Assembly: GCA_045807125.1 (NCBI GenBank)
Contig: JBJMHZ010000013.1
Location: 124,001 to 188,000, forward strand
DNA length: 64,000 nt
Direction: 5' to 3'
From: JBJMHZ01 sp045807125
Lineage (GTDB): Bacteria > Actinomycetota > Actinomycetes > JAWWOL01
In this document: positions 55,137 through 63,730 of the stretch, piece after piece
Layout: every line of letters starts with the position of its first letter
Numbering within the stretch: position 1 is the stretch's first letter
Translations under genes and position numbers: made by a program
The notes under the pieces: generated by a model
What the model saw: the letters and a program-made list of their open reading frames with translations, nothing else
Told to the model about the DNA's origin: nothing
The model's database searches: none

Positions 55137-56024
55137 GTGCTGACCTTGCGCTTCGAGGGGTACTTCCAGTGCCGCCTCGCGACCGACCCGGACCCCTCCG
55201 ACGAGCCCCGCGGCGTGACGGGCGCGACGTTCGCGGTCGCGGGCGAGCCCGACCTCGACGGCGTCATCCGCTTCCGCGACCCGGTGGCACCCCGGTCGCA
55301 CGGACCGCGGGTGGGCGTCCGGGTGACTGCCGTCGCCGTCGGCGGGATCGACCGGCCGGGGCATCCACTGCTCGGTGCCGATGTCGAGCTCCTCGACGGT
55401 GCCCGCTTCCACGAGCGCAACGGCGTCATCGCGAGATCGGGCGAGGCGGCGATCGACCCGTTCCGGCTGCGGGTGACCGGCGACGGCGTGACGTTGACCC
55501 GCTCCGACGCATGGGATCCGCGCGACCCGGCCCTCGAGGTCTGGAACGTTCCCGCCCCTCTCCTGCGCCGCCGGCAGCCGGCCCATGCCGGTCGGGGCAC
55601 GTTCGAGATGAGCTCGCCGGAGGTCGCCGACGCGACCGGGGTCGCCGACTATCCCGGGTTCGTGGCCGACCGCCTCGCGGCCTTGGAGCGTGAGCTGGCG
55701 GCGCTCATCGGCGATCCGGGCGACGAGGTCACCGCAGTGGCGCTGCGCAAGCGCATCTCGGCGCTGCGCACCGGAGACTGGCGGATGCAGTTCCGGCTCG
55801 GGTTCCGGGCGGAGTACTCCTTCGCGATCAACGGGCGGGTCGACGTCAGCGACGAGCAGGGCGCGCTCGGTGGGACGGTGCTCACGTCGGCGTACTGGCT
55901 GCCGCACTGGCCGCTGACGCTGTGGTTCGGCGGCTTCGACTCCGACGCCCTGTGCGGCTTCGCACGGGGCACGCTCGACATCCCATTCGCCTCCGATGGC
56001 GCGCTGGCGATCGCTCACCGATAG
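55137..56024 (+). CDS. Conserved hypothetical partner of the ferritin-like protein
   Basis: A 295-residue protein beginning LTLRFEGYFQCRLATDPDP, followed by GVTGATFAVAGEPDLDGVIRF. I recall this beginning from uncharacterised bacterial proteins, but no named domain is known to me. It is rich in beta-strand-like sequence with no membrane segment. GAGGAGGAG precedes GTG 55137, 21 bases after the ferritin-like gene, so a paired function is likely. Its stop overlaps the convergent acyltransferase gene by 10 bases. Confidence 0.6.
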   Translation: MLTLRFEGYFQCRLATDPDPSDEPRGVTGATFAVAGEPDLDGVIRFRDPVAPRSHGPRVGVRVTAVAVGGIDRPGHPLLGADVELLDGARFHERNGVIARSGEAAIDPFRLRVTGDGVTLTRSDAWDPRDPALEVWNVPAPLLRRRQPAHAGRGTFEMSSPEVADATGVADYPGFVADRLAALERELAALIGDPGDEVTAVALRKRISALRTGDWRMQFRLGFRAEYSFAINGRVDVSDEQGALGGTVLTSAYWLPHWPLTLWFGGFDSDALCGFARGTLDIPFASDGALAIAHR

Positions 56025-57163
56025 GCATCCACGCGCTTGGTCAGGCGGCAGATCGCTGCCAGCACCAGGGCGCCCAGGGCCAGCCAGACCGGTCGTTGCA
56101 AGTACCAGGAGGCCATGGACGCGCTTCCCGCAGCGAGGCCGAGCGGCTCCACGGCGATGAGGACGATCAGCAACGCCGTCATGTGCCAGAGATACATGGA
56201 CATGGTGACGCCGTTGAGGCGGGCCACCCCGGCGGCGAGGCGCGGCCGGCGCAGGAGGCTCCTCATCCTTCGCTCCAGCGCCAGGACGAGGCCGACTTGC
56301 CAGAGCGAGAGAGCGACGATGCACAGCGTGGGCGGCTTCACGTTGGAGATCCGCTCACCGGTCACGCCTCCGATGCTGCGGGGGTAGTTCCCCAGGCTCG
56401 TCAGCAGGAGCAGGCCCGCGATGCCGACGAGGAAGAAGCAGAGCGGAGCCATGCGAGGCAGCGCTCGCAAGCTCCCGTCCGCATAGAGGTACCCGAACTG
56501 GTAGGGCACCAGCCAGACGACGAGAGCGTTGAGCCATCCGACGCCGGGGACAGCGACGAGGAAGCGCAGCCCGTCCACGGCTGCGGCGCTCGCCATCAGA
56601 GCGAGCGGGCACAGCACCCCCAGCCTGGCGTGCAGCCACAGCATGCCCGGGGCGAGCACGATGATCATCAGGTAGACCGCGATGAACCAGAGCGACCCGA
56701 AGGGAAGGACTCCTTTGGCGCTCACTCCCCTGATCGGGCCGCTGCCCCCGGTTCCCCACAGGTGCAACGCCGCCTCGATGAGGACCCATGCCGCCAGGAA
56801 CAGCAGGAGCGGTGCGAGCAGCCTCCTGAACCGGCGTACGTAGAACGCGGTCAAGGGCGTGCCTGCGCGAGCCCGCTCCTCGAGGAGGACGTAGTTCGAG
56901 TAGCCCCCGGCGAACAGGATGGTCGGGACGGCCATCAACCAGGTCAGCATCCAGTAGGACGGGGCCTCCAGCTGAATGCTGTCGATACCGACCCGGTGGT
57001 GCGACCACCACACGTGCCCCAGGAACCAGTGCACGAGCACGACGAGGAGGACGCCGGTCACCCGGACCAGATCGATGTACGAGTCGTGCGGCCGCGCAGG
57101 CGCACCGGAAGGCTCGCTCCCGCCTGGCGACGTCTCGCCTGGCGACCTCCCGCCTAGCGACAT
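56015..57163 (-). CDS. Acyltransferase-3 family membrane protein
   Basis: A 382-residue protein from ATG 57163 with about ten transmembrane helices. The N-terminal helix region YIDLVRVTGVLLVVLVHWF carries the Arg and His typical of acyltransferase-3 proteins, followed by FYVRRFRRLLAPLLLFL and later SMYLWHMTALLIVL. It would acylate an exported polysaccharide or lipid. Overlaps the preceding gene's end by 10 bases; an operon of two genes. Confidence 0.84.
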   Translation of the reverse strand: MSLGGRSPGETSPGGSEPSGAPARPHDSYIDLVRVTGVLLVVLVHWFLGHVWWSHHRVGIDSIQLEAPSYWMLTWLMAVPTILFAGGYSNYVLLEERARAGTPLTAFYVRRFRRLLAPLLLFLAAWVLIEAALHLWGTGGSGPIRGVSAKGVLPFGSLWFIAVYLMIIVLAPGMLWLHARLGVLCPLALMASAAAVDGLRFLVAVPGVGWLNALVVWLVPYQFGYLYADGSLRALPRMAPLCFFLVGIAGLLLLTSLGNYPRSIGGVTGERISNVKPPTLCIVALSLWQVGLVLALERRMRSLLRRPRLAAGVARLNGVTMSMYLWHMTALLIVLIAVEPLGLAAGSASMASWYLQRPVWLALGALVLAAICRLTKRVDAYR

Positions 57164-58065
57164 GGTGGGTTCTCCGGCTCCCGGTTGCCGGTGAGGAGCT
57201 GGGCGGGCCGCAATCGCAACGACTGCGAGAAGTTCCGCGCCTCGGCGAAGTCGATGGCGCACAGGGTGCGGGAGGCGACGTTGCGGGTGCGCTCCCGGAC
57301 GACGCTGTTCGCGCCCTTGGTGAGGTATCCGGTCCACCGCGGGGTCAAGAGGGTCGTCCAGTCACCGTCCGAAGCGATGACGTAAGCCACGATCGTCCCT
57401 CGATCGTCGGTCTCGACGCGCTCGGCCGGCACCCAGATGGTGGGCCGGGCGCCCAGGTACAGGATGCATGCCCCCATGAGGAGGATCAGGCTGGCGCGAA
57501 AGGCCTTGAGCGGCCTGCCTTTCAGGTACGCCCGGGCGAGCGCGGCTGCCACGGGCACGACCACCATGGCGAGGACGATGGGCCAAGGGCTCGCGAAGAA
57601 CCCGATGGTCAGGAGGACCAGCACGAGGACCACGCTGGTGGCCACCGCGCCCTGCCCTCGTTGGCTCATCCACCATGCCGCGGCCAGCGTCAGCAGCAGC
57701 AGCTCCAGCGGCAGTTGGACGAGCAGCACGCCGACCAGGATCGCCGAGAGCCCGCTCGCCCGGACGAGCTCGGTGGTGGTGTTCACCTCGTAATCGGAGG
57801 CCTTGTACACCTGGAAGGCCACGTACAGGAAGGTCGCGAGCGAGACGGCCAGCGTCGGGTGCGAGCTGAGCCACCGGTTCGCGAGGGACTCGTCCAGGTC
57901 GCTCTGGCAGAACCAGCACCGGCGCGCCTCGGCAGGGATCGGCATGACGCATCGCGGGCAGGCCTTGGTCGTGCCTCCGGTGGTTGCGGCGCGATGCTCC
58001 TCCTGGCCGCCGCGGTCGGGTGCGCTCTCGGCATGCCCGGAACCGGAGGATCGGTGCCGTCGCAT
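57154..58065 (-). CDS. Zinc-ribbon multi-pass membrane protein of unknown function
   Basis: A 303-residue protein from ATG 58065, preceded by GGAGG. N-terminal zinc ribbon CPRCVMPIPAEARRCWFC, then several hydrophobic helices (SLATFLYVAFQVY; LSAILVGVLLVQLPLELLLL; VVLVLVLLTIGFFA), and a C-terminal soluble part with LCAIDFAEARN. No family recognised. First gene of an operon with the acyltransferase. Confidence 0.7.
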   Translation of the reverse strand: MRRHRSSGSGHAESAPDRGGQEEHRAATTGGTTKACPRCVMPIPAEARRCWFCQSDLDESLANRWLSSHPTLAVSLATFLYVAFQVYKASDYEVNTTTELVRASGLSAILVGVLLVQLPLELLLLTLAAAWWMSQRGQGAVATSVVLVLVLLTIGFFASPWPIVLAMVVVPVAAALARAYLKGRPLKAFRASLILLMGACILYLGARPTIWVPAERVETDDRGTIVAYVIASDGDWTTLLTPRWTGYLTKGANSVVRERTRNVASRTLCAIDFAEARNFSQSLRLRPAQLLTGNREPENPPCR

Positions 58066-58225
58066 GCGATCCTCCAGCGGTCCGCCATCGATTCTCGTCC
58101 GACATCTGACGTGCGTTCGCGCAGCGAGTATCCACCCGGGTACGAGGGGACGAAAGCCGCCGCGCGCCACCACGGCGCAGTCATGGACGAATCGACCGTA
58201 CCGCCCTCGCGCGGCGCGCACCCTT

Positions 58226-59818
58226 TCAGACCGTGCCGGAGAGCGCCCGGACGACGCGGCCGATGCCGACCAGGAGGACGAGGATCGCGGTCAGCGCCGG
58301 CAGTGCCGCGCTGATCCGCGCCGCCCGCTGCAGCCGGCCGCCGGCGAGCAGCCGTCCGAGGCGGCTGCGCAGGCGGACCAGCAGCAGCCCCGCGGCCGTG
58401 AGCGCGGCGGCCATGCCGGCGCCGTACGCGAGGACCAGCACCACCCCGTACGCGGTGCGGCCGAGAGCGGCGGCGGCGAGCAGCACGAGCAGCGCCGAGG
58501 GGCTCGGCACCAGTCCGCCAGCCGCGCCGAGCCCGATGAGGCCGCCCTTGCTGAACGGCTGGGCGTGGTCGTGCCCGTGCGGATGCGGATGCGGATGCGG
58601 ATGCGGGTGATCGTGCCCGTGCGGGTGATCGTGCTGGTGCCCATGCGCATGAGGATGGGGGTGCGGGTGATGGTGCGCCGCGCCGGCCAGCACCGGCTCG
58701 CGGTCGTCGAGCGGGACCGCCGCGAGCGCCGCGAGGAGCGGCTCGGCGCGGCGACGCCGCACGGCCGACACGAGCAGCGCGAGACCGACGATCGCCACGA
58801 TGCCGCCGGAGATCGCGCCGAGGCCCTGCATGACGGCGGTCGGGGCCAGCGACGTCGACACGGTGAGCGCGAGCCCGAGCAGCAGCACGCCCGCGGTGTG
58901 CGTCACGGTCACCGTCGCGCCGACGGTGACGACGTCGCGCAGGCGCCCGCGGCGCCCGACCAGGTAGGCGGCCATGATGGTCTTGCCGTGCCCGGGCAGG
59001 CAGGCATGCGCGGCGCCGAGCGCCAGGGCGAGCAGGATGGCGAGCGCGACGACGCCGACGCCGAGGTGCCGCGCGCCGACCAGGCCGTCGAAGGCCACGG
59101 TCACGCGCTGCAGCGCCCGTGCGACCGGCCCGGCGCCGGCCACCTGCCGGCTGGCCGCGTACGTCGAGGCGCCGCCACCGGGCACCACGCGCACGCTCGC
59201 CGAGCGCACGTCGAGCGGCGAGCTCAGCAGGTCGTTCGGGTAGTGCAGCAGGGCTCCGCTGACGCTCGTCGCCGGCACCGGCGAGTCGACGAGCCGGACG
59301 CCGTCGCCGCGGGCGGTGATCTCGTGCCAGCCGATGCCGGCCGAGTCCCACGCATCGGTGAGCGCGACGTCGGTCGCCGCCGTCAGCGCGGCGGCGGCGT
59401 GCAGGCGGCAGGCCAGCCGGCCGATGCGCAGCCCGATCACGCCCGGCCGCTCGGCGTACGACGACGACACGACGCGCACGGCGAGCCGCCGGCCGCCCGC
59501 CCGCAGGCGGATCGAGGAGGCGAGCGCGGCGCACTGCCCGCGCGCGTACGCCGCCATCTCGGCCGCTGACAGCGCGCCGTCGGCGCCCGTGTCGATGCGC
59601 GGCCGGCGCTGCAGGGTCGGTATCTCGGCGACGTCCTCGACCGCGAGGTCGTCGAGGCCCCGCGGCGTCACCGTCAGGCCGTCGTAGTGGTTCACCGTGG
59701 CGTTGCCGAGCGGGTGGGCGACGGCGGCGGGCGCCGGTCCGGCCAGCGCGGCCACCAGGGTCGTCAGCACCACCGTGGCGCCCGCGAACCGCCGGACCGC
59801 GCGCCGCCCGCCGGTCAT
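58226..59818 (-). CDS. NicO/RcnA-like nickel/cobalt transporter
   Basis: A 530-residue membrane protein. Residues 1-36 look like a signal peptide, and the next about 230 residues form an exported domain (HPLGNATVNHYDG). The transport part carries the NicO-type HACLPGHGKTIMAAYLVG, a His-rich loop with repeated HPHP/HGHDH near residue 410, and GAAGGLVPSPSALLVLL. It moves Ni2+ or Co2+ (efflux or uptake is not decidable). ATG overlaps the TPR gene stop. Confidence 0.86.
   Translation of the reverse strand: MTGGRRAVRRFAGATVVLTTLVAALAGPAPAAVAHPLGNATVNHYDGLTVTPRGLDDLAVEDVAEIPTLQRRPRIDTGADGALSAAEMAAYARGQCAALASSIRLRAGGRRLAVRVVSSSYAERPGVIGLRIGRLACRLHAAAALTAATDVALTDAWDSAGIGWHEITARGDGVRLVDSPVPATSVSGALLHYPNDLLSSPLDVRSASVRVVPGGGASTYAASRQVAGAGPVARALQRVTVAFDGLVGARHLGVGVVALAILLALALGAAHACLPGHGKTIMAAYLVGRRGRLRDVVTVGATVTVTHTAGVLLLGLALTVSTSLAPTAVMQGLGAISGGIVAIVGLALLVSAVRRRRAEPLLAALAAVPLDDREPVLAGAAHHHPHPHPHAHGHQHDHPHGHDHPHPHPHPHPHGHDHAQPFSKGGLIGLGAAGGLVPSPSALLVLLAAAALGRTAYGVVLVLAYGAGMAAALTAAGLLLVRLRSRLGRLLAGGRLQRAARISAALPALTAILVLLVGIGRVVRALSGTV
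58579..58608. repeat. Hexamer tandem repeat GCGGAT in the His-rich loop
   Basis: Four exact GCGGAT copies plus one imperfect (GCGGGT). Read on the minus strand they encode alternating His-Pro of the metal-binding loop. Such repeats are prone to slippage, so loop length may vary between strains. Confidence 0.8.
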
Positions 59819-61212
59819 GCCCCGCTCCTCAGGTCGTGCAGCGCGCGCCGCGCCTGCGGAGCCCGCAACGGATCGAAGGCCGGGTTGATGCGCAGCGCCA
59901 GGGCGAGGTCGGCGATCGCGGCCCGGCGGAGCCCGAGCGCCCGCTCGATCATCCCGGCGTGGAAGGCGAGCAGCGCGTTGCGCATGCCGGTAGCCCGCGC
60001 CGTGCGCACCCAGCGGAGCGCGGCCCGGTCGCGGTGGTTGGCGTGCAGCGCCCACGCGTACGCGTCGGCCATCTCGAGGAAGGGCCTGATGCGGATGCCA
60101 GCCGTGCCGTACCGCAGCGCGAGCCGCGGCTTGCCGTGGTCGGCGTAGAACAGCGTCGGGTCGGTGTCGAGCTGCACGCCGCTCGCCGCGAAGAGCCGGT
60201 TCTCCACCTCGAAGAGCCGGTACGCCCGGGCTGCCTGCGCGCGCTCGCCGATCGACCGGAAGTAGTCGCCGGCCTCGACGAGGTACGCCGGCTGCGGCAC
60301 GCGCCCCACCACCGCCGCGTAATCGTGGGCGGCGGCCGCCCGCATCCCGAGCGCGGCCTCCGCTCTCGCCTTGCCCTCCAGCAGGTCGGGGTACGCCGGG
60401 TCGGCGCGCAGTCCGAGCTCCTGCTCGCGCAGGGCCCCGTGCGCATCGCCGGCGGTGCGCTTCAGCTCACCGAGGTAGTAGAGGGCGAAGGCGCGCTCGG
60501 CCGGGGTGGCCGCGTCGTCCAGCGCCCTCCGCATGAGCGCGACCGCGCCGGTGACGTCGCCGCGCAGCTCCAGCGCGTACGAGGCACGGGCCAGCGAGGG
60601 CGTGCCCGGCCGCAGGTCGACCATCCGCTGCACCGCGCGCGCTGCCGCGCCGTAGTGACCGAGCTGGGTCTCGGCATCGGCGACGGCTCCGTGGGCTCCG
60701 GCGCTGTACGGGTCGATGCGCAGCGCGCGCCGTGCCCAGCGCAGCGCCTCGCGGAACCGGTGCTGGGCGGCGCGCAGGTCGGCCATGCCGACCATCGCCA
60801 CGAAGCCGTCCTCAGGGGCGAGCCGCAGCGATCGCTGCAGGGCTCCGGCGGCTCGCGGGTAGTAGAGCGGGTTGACGGTGTCCTTGGCCAGCTGCACGTA
60901 GTCGATGCCGAGCGTCGCCCAGCCGGTGGCATCGCCGGGCGACGTCCGCAGCTTGCGCTGGAGCATCGCGACCTGAGCCGACAGCGCGTCGGCGCCAGGC
61001 GCCGCAGTGGTGGCCGTTGCGCCGAGCGAGCTCGGCCGGCCGGTGCCCTGGGCCGGCGCGGCGCCAGGGCGGCCGGGGCGCAGTGCGACCGCCGCGACCG
61101 CGCACGCGACCACGGCGACCGCGAGGGCCGCCGCGCACCTGACGACCATCCTGCGCACCGGCCGCATCGGCCGCATCGGCTGCGCCGGCCGCTCGGCCGC
61201 CGGTCCGGTCAC
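59815..61212 (-). CDS. TPR-repeat membrane-anchored protein
   Basis: A 465-residue protein from GTG 61212. An N-terminal transmembrane anchor (VVRCAAALAVAVVACAVAAV) precedes TPR repeats between about 75 and 460: WATLGIDYVQLAKD, ALRWARRALRIDPYS, RALDDAATPAERAFALYYLG, ADLALALRINPAF. It is translationally coupled to both neighbours (GTGA upstream, ATGA downstream). Likely a scaffold for the DUF4331/NicO system; no catalytic motif is seen. Confidence 0.82.
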   Translation of the reverse strand: MTGPAAERPAQPMRPMRPVRRMVVRCAAALAVAVVACAVAAVALRPGRPGAAPAQGTGRPSSLGATATTAAPGADALSAQVAMLQRKLRTSPGDATGWATLGIDYVQLAKDTVNPLYYPRAAGALQRSLRLAPEDGFVAMVGMADLRAAQHRFREALRWARRALRIDPYSAGAHGAVADAETQLGHYGAAARAVQRMVDLRPGTPSLARASYALELRGDVTGAVALMRRALDDAATPAERAFALYYLGELKRTAGDAHGALREQELGLRADPAYPDLLEGKARAEAALGMRAAAAHDYAAVVGRVPQPAYLVEAGDYFRSIGERAQAARAYRLFEVENRLFAASGVQLDTDPTLFYADHGKPRLALRYGTAGIRIRPFLEMADAYAWALHANHRDRAALRWVRTARATGMRNALLAFHAGMIERALGLRRAAIADLALALRINPAFDPLRAPQARRALHDLRSGA

Positions 61213-61643
61213 TGCCCGCCCCCGGGGACGCAGTGCAGCACCAGGCGGTGCTGGGCCGACGCGACGGCGGCGGTGACGGGCTGCGAGACGGTGTCGCTCA
61301 GCGCACGGATCCGGTAGACGCCGATGGCCGTCACCAGCGGCTGCACGGAGCGCCGCTGCGCGGGGCCGGCGTGCTGCAGGGCCGTGCGCAGCGCCTGCTG
61401 GCCCTTCGTCAGGGCCTCGACCGCGCCGGCGCTGCTGCTGCGTCCGCGGAGGACGTCGCGCGCGGTCCGCCCGATCTCGAGGATCGCCGGTGCCGCGGCG
61501 CGGCAGGCGCCGGCGCTGAACCGCTCGGCCGGCGGGTCGGCGACCGCGCGGGTGACCGGTTGGTGGCTGCACGCGGCGAGCGCCAGCAGCGCGCCAGCCA
61601 GTGGTAGTGCCAGTGGTGCGGCGGTGCTACGGCGGCCTGGCAT
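61209..61643 (-). CDS. Putative lipoprotein
   Basis: A 144-residue protein with a lipobox (LLALAACS) after an Arg-rich start and hydrophobic stretch; the mature part is helical with two Cys. No family recognised. Part of the DUF4331-lipoprotein-TPR-NicO operon. Confidence 0.7.
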   Translation of the reverse strand: MPGRRSTAAPLALPLAGALLALAACSHQPVTRAVADPPAERFSAGACRAAAPAILEIGRTARDVLRGRSSSAGAVEALTKGQQALRTALQHAGPAQRRSVQPLVTAIGVYRIRALSDTVSQPVTAAVASAQHRLVLHCVPGGGQ

Positions 61644-61735
61644 CGATCCTCCTGACCGGGTGCGGCAGGGCCGGCGGCCACCGCCGCACCCGGTATCTCT
61701 GCTTGCTCTTGCCTGCTAGTGCTGGTTACTGCTGA

Positions 61736-63205
61736 CTAGTGCTCGTTGACCGACGTCGCATCGGGCAGCGCGACGTACGGGAACGCCTTGCTGAACGCGC
61801 GATCGTTGTGGTTCACGCCGTCGCCGAGCGAGGTCGCGCCGGTGGCGGAGTAGATGCCCTCGAGCGCATCGAGAGCGATGTCGACCACGTCGTCACCGAG
61901 CCGCCGGCCGTTGGGGAAGCCCTGGAGGTCCCCGCCGACGACGCCCAGCCGGTTGGGGCTGGCGGCGACCGGCACGGACATGTTCAGCCTGAGCTCCTCG
62001 GCGGGCCGGAAGCTCGCAGCGGCCACGTCCTTGTTCACCAGTTGCGAGTTGAGGTCGGCATGGATGGGCCCGCACGCGGCGCAGATGCCGGTGAGGAACA
62101 CCTCGACCAGGTCGTTCCGTGGCGTGGCCGGTGCGGGCACGCCGTAGATGGACTGGATGAGCTGCGGCACCTCGGGCTTGACGACGTACGGCAGGAAGCG
62201 CGCGTCGTGCGACGGCGTGGTGGCGTTGAAGCGGTCCTTGTCCTTCAACGGGATCACGACCTCGTTGACCAGCGGGTTGCCGAGCCGCGATACCTGGCGG
62301 TACGGGCCGTACGAGTGCCGCTGGCCGCTGCCGTTGGTCCGGCTCAGCACCTGCGCGCCCCGCCGCGACGTGACGCTCCACACGCCGATCACCGGGTTGC
62401 GCGCGGGGTCGTGCTTCAGCGCGACGCTCGCGGCGTCGACCTGGAGCACGACGGTCTGCACGTTGTAGCCGGCCAGGGTGTCGTGGCTCGTCTCGGACAT
62501 CTTGCAGGTGTGCGTGGCGAAGCAGTTCGGTGACGGCTGCGGGCCGTACAGCAGGTCGAACACCCGCAGGTCGAGGAAGAACGGGTCCTCGGTCTGGCCG
62601 GCCAAGGTCTGGCCGTCACCGGGCAGGTGCCGGATGGCCTGCTGCCGCAGGGCCGCGTAGTTCGGCATCGACGTCTGGCCCACCCGCGACGGCGCGGCGA
62701 TCGCGTTGTCGAGGAGCGTCGAGCGCTTCCATCCGTCGCTGGTGCGCTGAAGCCGGTAGAGGTCGTAGGTCTGGTAGTAGTTCAGCGTCGCGTCGTGCAG
62801 TGACGTGACCGGGCCGGTGTTGTAGAGGAAGGTGCTCTTGCTCCGGTAGTGGTCGGCGAACTGCCACCGATAGATGACGTCGGCCCGACCATCGCCGTTG
62901 TTGTCGATGTCGATGTCGTACTGGGCATCGGTGGCGAAGGAGTAGAAGTTGGGGCCGCCGTTCGGCTCCTCGAACGGGAGCCAGTTCGCCACGAACGTCA
63001 CGTCGTCCGGGTCGTCGGGGCTCTTGAAGGCGTACACGTCGGTGGTGTCGATCTTCGGATCGGCCGCCGTGATAGGTGCTTCGCGGTGGCTCGATGCGTT
63101 GCCGGTGGCGGGGCCGAGCGCGGCAGCGCTGCCCACGGCCAATCCGGCCACCGCGACGCCGGCGATGAGCCGCCGGTGCCACGGCCGGGACCGGGCTTGG
63201 TTCAT
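61736..63205 (-). CDS. DUF4331 family exported protein
   Basis: A 489-residue protein with a signal peptide (LIAGVAVAGLAVGSAAALG), then SSHREAPITAADPKIDTTDV, the hallmark N-terminus of DUF4331, and VTFVANWLPFEEP. AAGGGAG precedes ATG 63205. Function unknown; it heads an operon with a lipoprotein, TPR protein and NicO, suggesting extracellular metal handling. The region 63206-63469 before the divergent ACP gene holds the promoters, none clearly recognisable. Confidence 0.88.
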   Translation of the reverse strand: MNQARSRPWHRRLIAGVAVAGLAVGSAAALGPATGNASSHREAPITAADPKIDTTDVYAFKSPDDPDDVTFVANWLPFEEPNGGPNFYSFATDAQYDIDIDNNGDGRADVIYRWQFADHYRSKSTFLYNTGPVTSLHDATLNYYQTYDLYRLQRTSDGWKRSTLLDNAIAAPSRVGQTSMPNYAALRQQAIRHLPGDGQTLAGQTEDPFFLDLRVFDLLYGPQPSPNCFATHTCKMSETSHDTLAGYNVQTVVLQVDAASVALKHDPARNPVIGVWSVTSRRGAQVLSRTNGSGQRHSYGPYRQVSRLGNPLVNEVVIPLKDKDRFNATTPSHDARFLPYVVKPEVPQLIQSIYGVPAPATPRNDLVEVFLTGICAACGPIHADLNSQLVNKDVAAASFRPAEELRLNMSVPVAASPNRLGVVGGDLQGFPNGRRLGDDVVDIALDALEGIYSATGATSLGDGVNHNDRAFSKAFPYVALPDATSVNEH

Positions 63206-63469
63206 GCGCTGTTCTCCCTTGCCTGAGAGGTCGACCGGCATGGACGGCCGACGCGCCGATCCACCGGCCGATGCCGGCAGTTCGCTGCGCGCGCCCTGGA
63301 TTCGGTCCCGGTGCCACGAACGGTTCACCGCGGTCGCGAAGTCGTTGCCCGATCGCGGCATGCGTCACGAGGAGTGCGCGCCGCCGTACGGAACGACGTC
63401 ACCGATCGCGTTGACGGCCCACCGCGCACGGCAGACAATCCGCGCAAGCACCGCCGAGGAGGAGATCGG

Positions 63470-63730
63470 ATGGATCTCGCGAACGAGCTCGCCGACTCCA
63501 TCGCCCGGACCTGCGCCGTGCCGCGCGACCTCGTGCGCCCGGACTCGCGGCTGGACGAGCTGGGCGTCGACTCCCTGGCGGCGGCCGAGGTCCTCGTCGA
63601 CCTCGAGATCCGGCTCGGTGCCGAGCTGCCGATCGACCTGCTGCGCAGGCTCGAGTCGGTGGAGACGGTGCGCGACGTCGCGGCCGCGCTCACCGCAGCC
63701 GTGCCGACGCCCAGGCCGCGCCCGGCGTGA
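63470..63730 (+). CDS. Acyl carrier protein
   Basis: An 86-residue ACP. The phosphopantetheine Ser35 is in LDELGVDSLAAAEVL, followed by LPIDLLRRLESVETVRDVAA. GAGGAGGAG precedes ATG 63470. Its stop overlaps the next start as GTGA, so it serves the cyclopropane-synthase-like enzyme or a pathway beyond the window. Confidence 0.85.
   Translation: MDLANELADSIARTCAVPRDLVRPDSRLDELGVDSLAAAEVLVDLEIRLGAELPIDLLRRLESVETVRDVAAALTAAVPTPRPRPA

Noticed and set aside
58579..58608. Short regular repeats as a CRISPR-like array
   Set aside because: The units are 6 bases with no spacers and encode His-Pro in the transporter loop.
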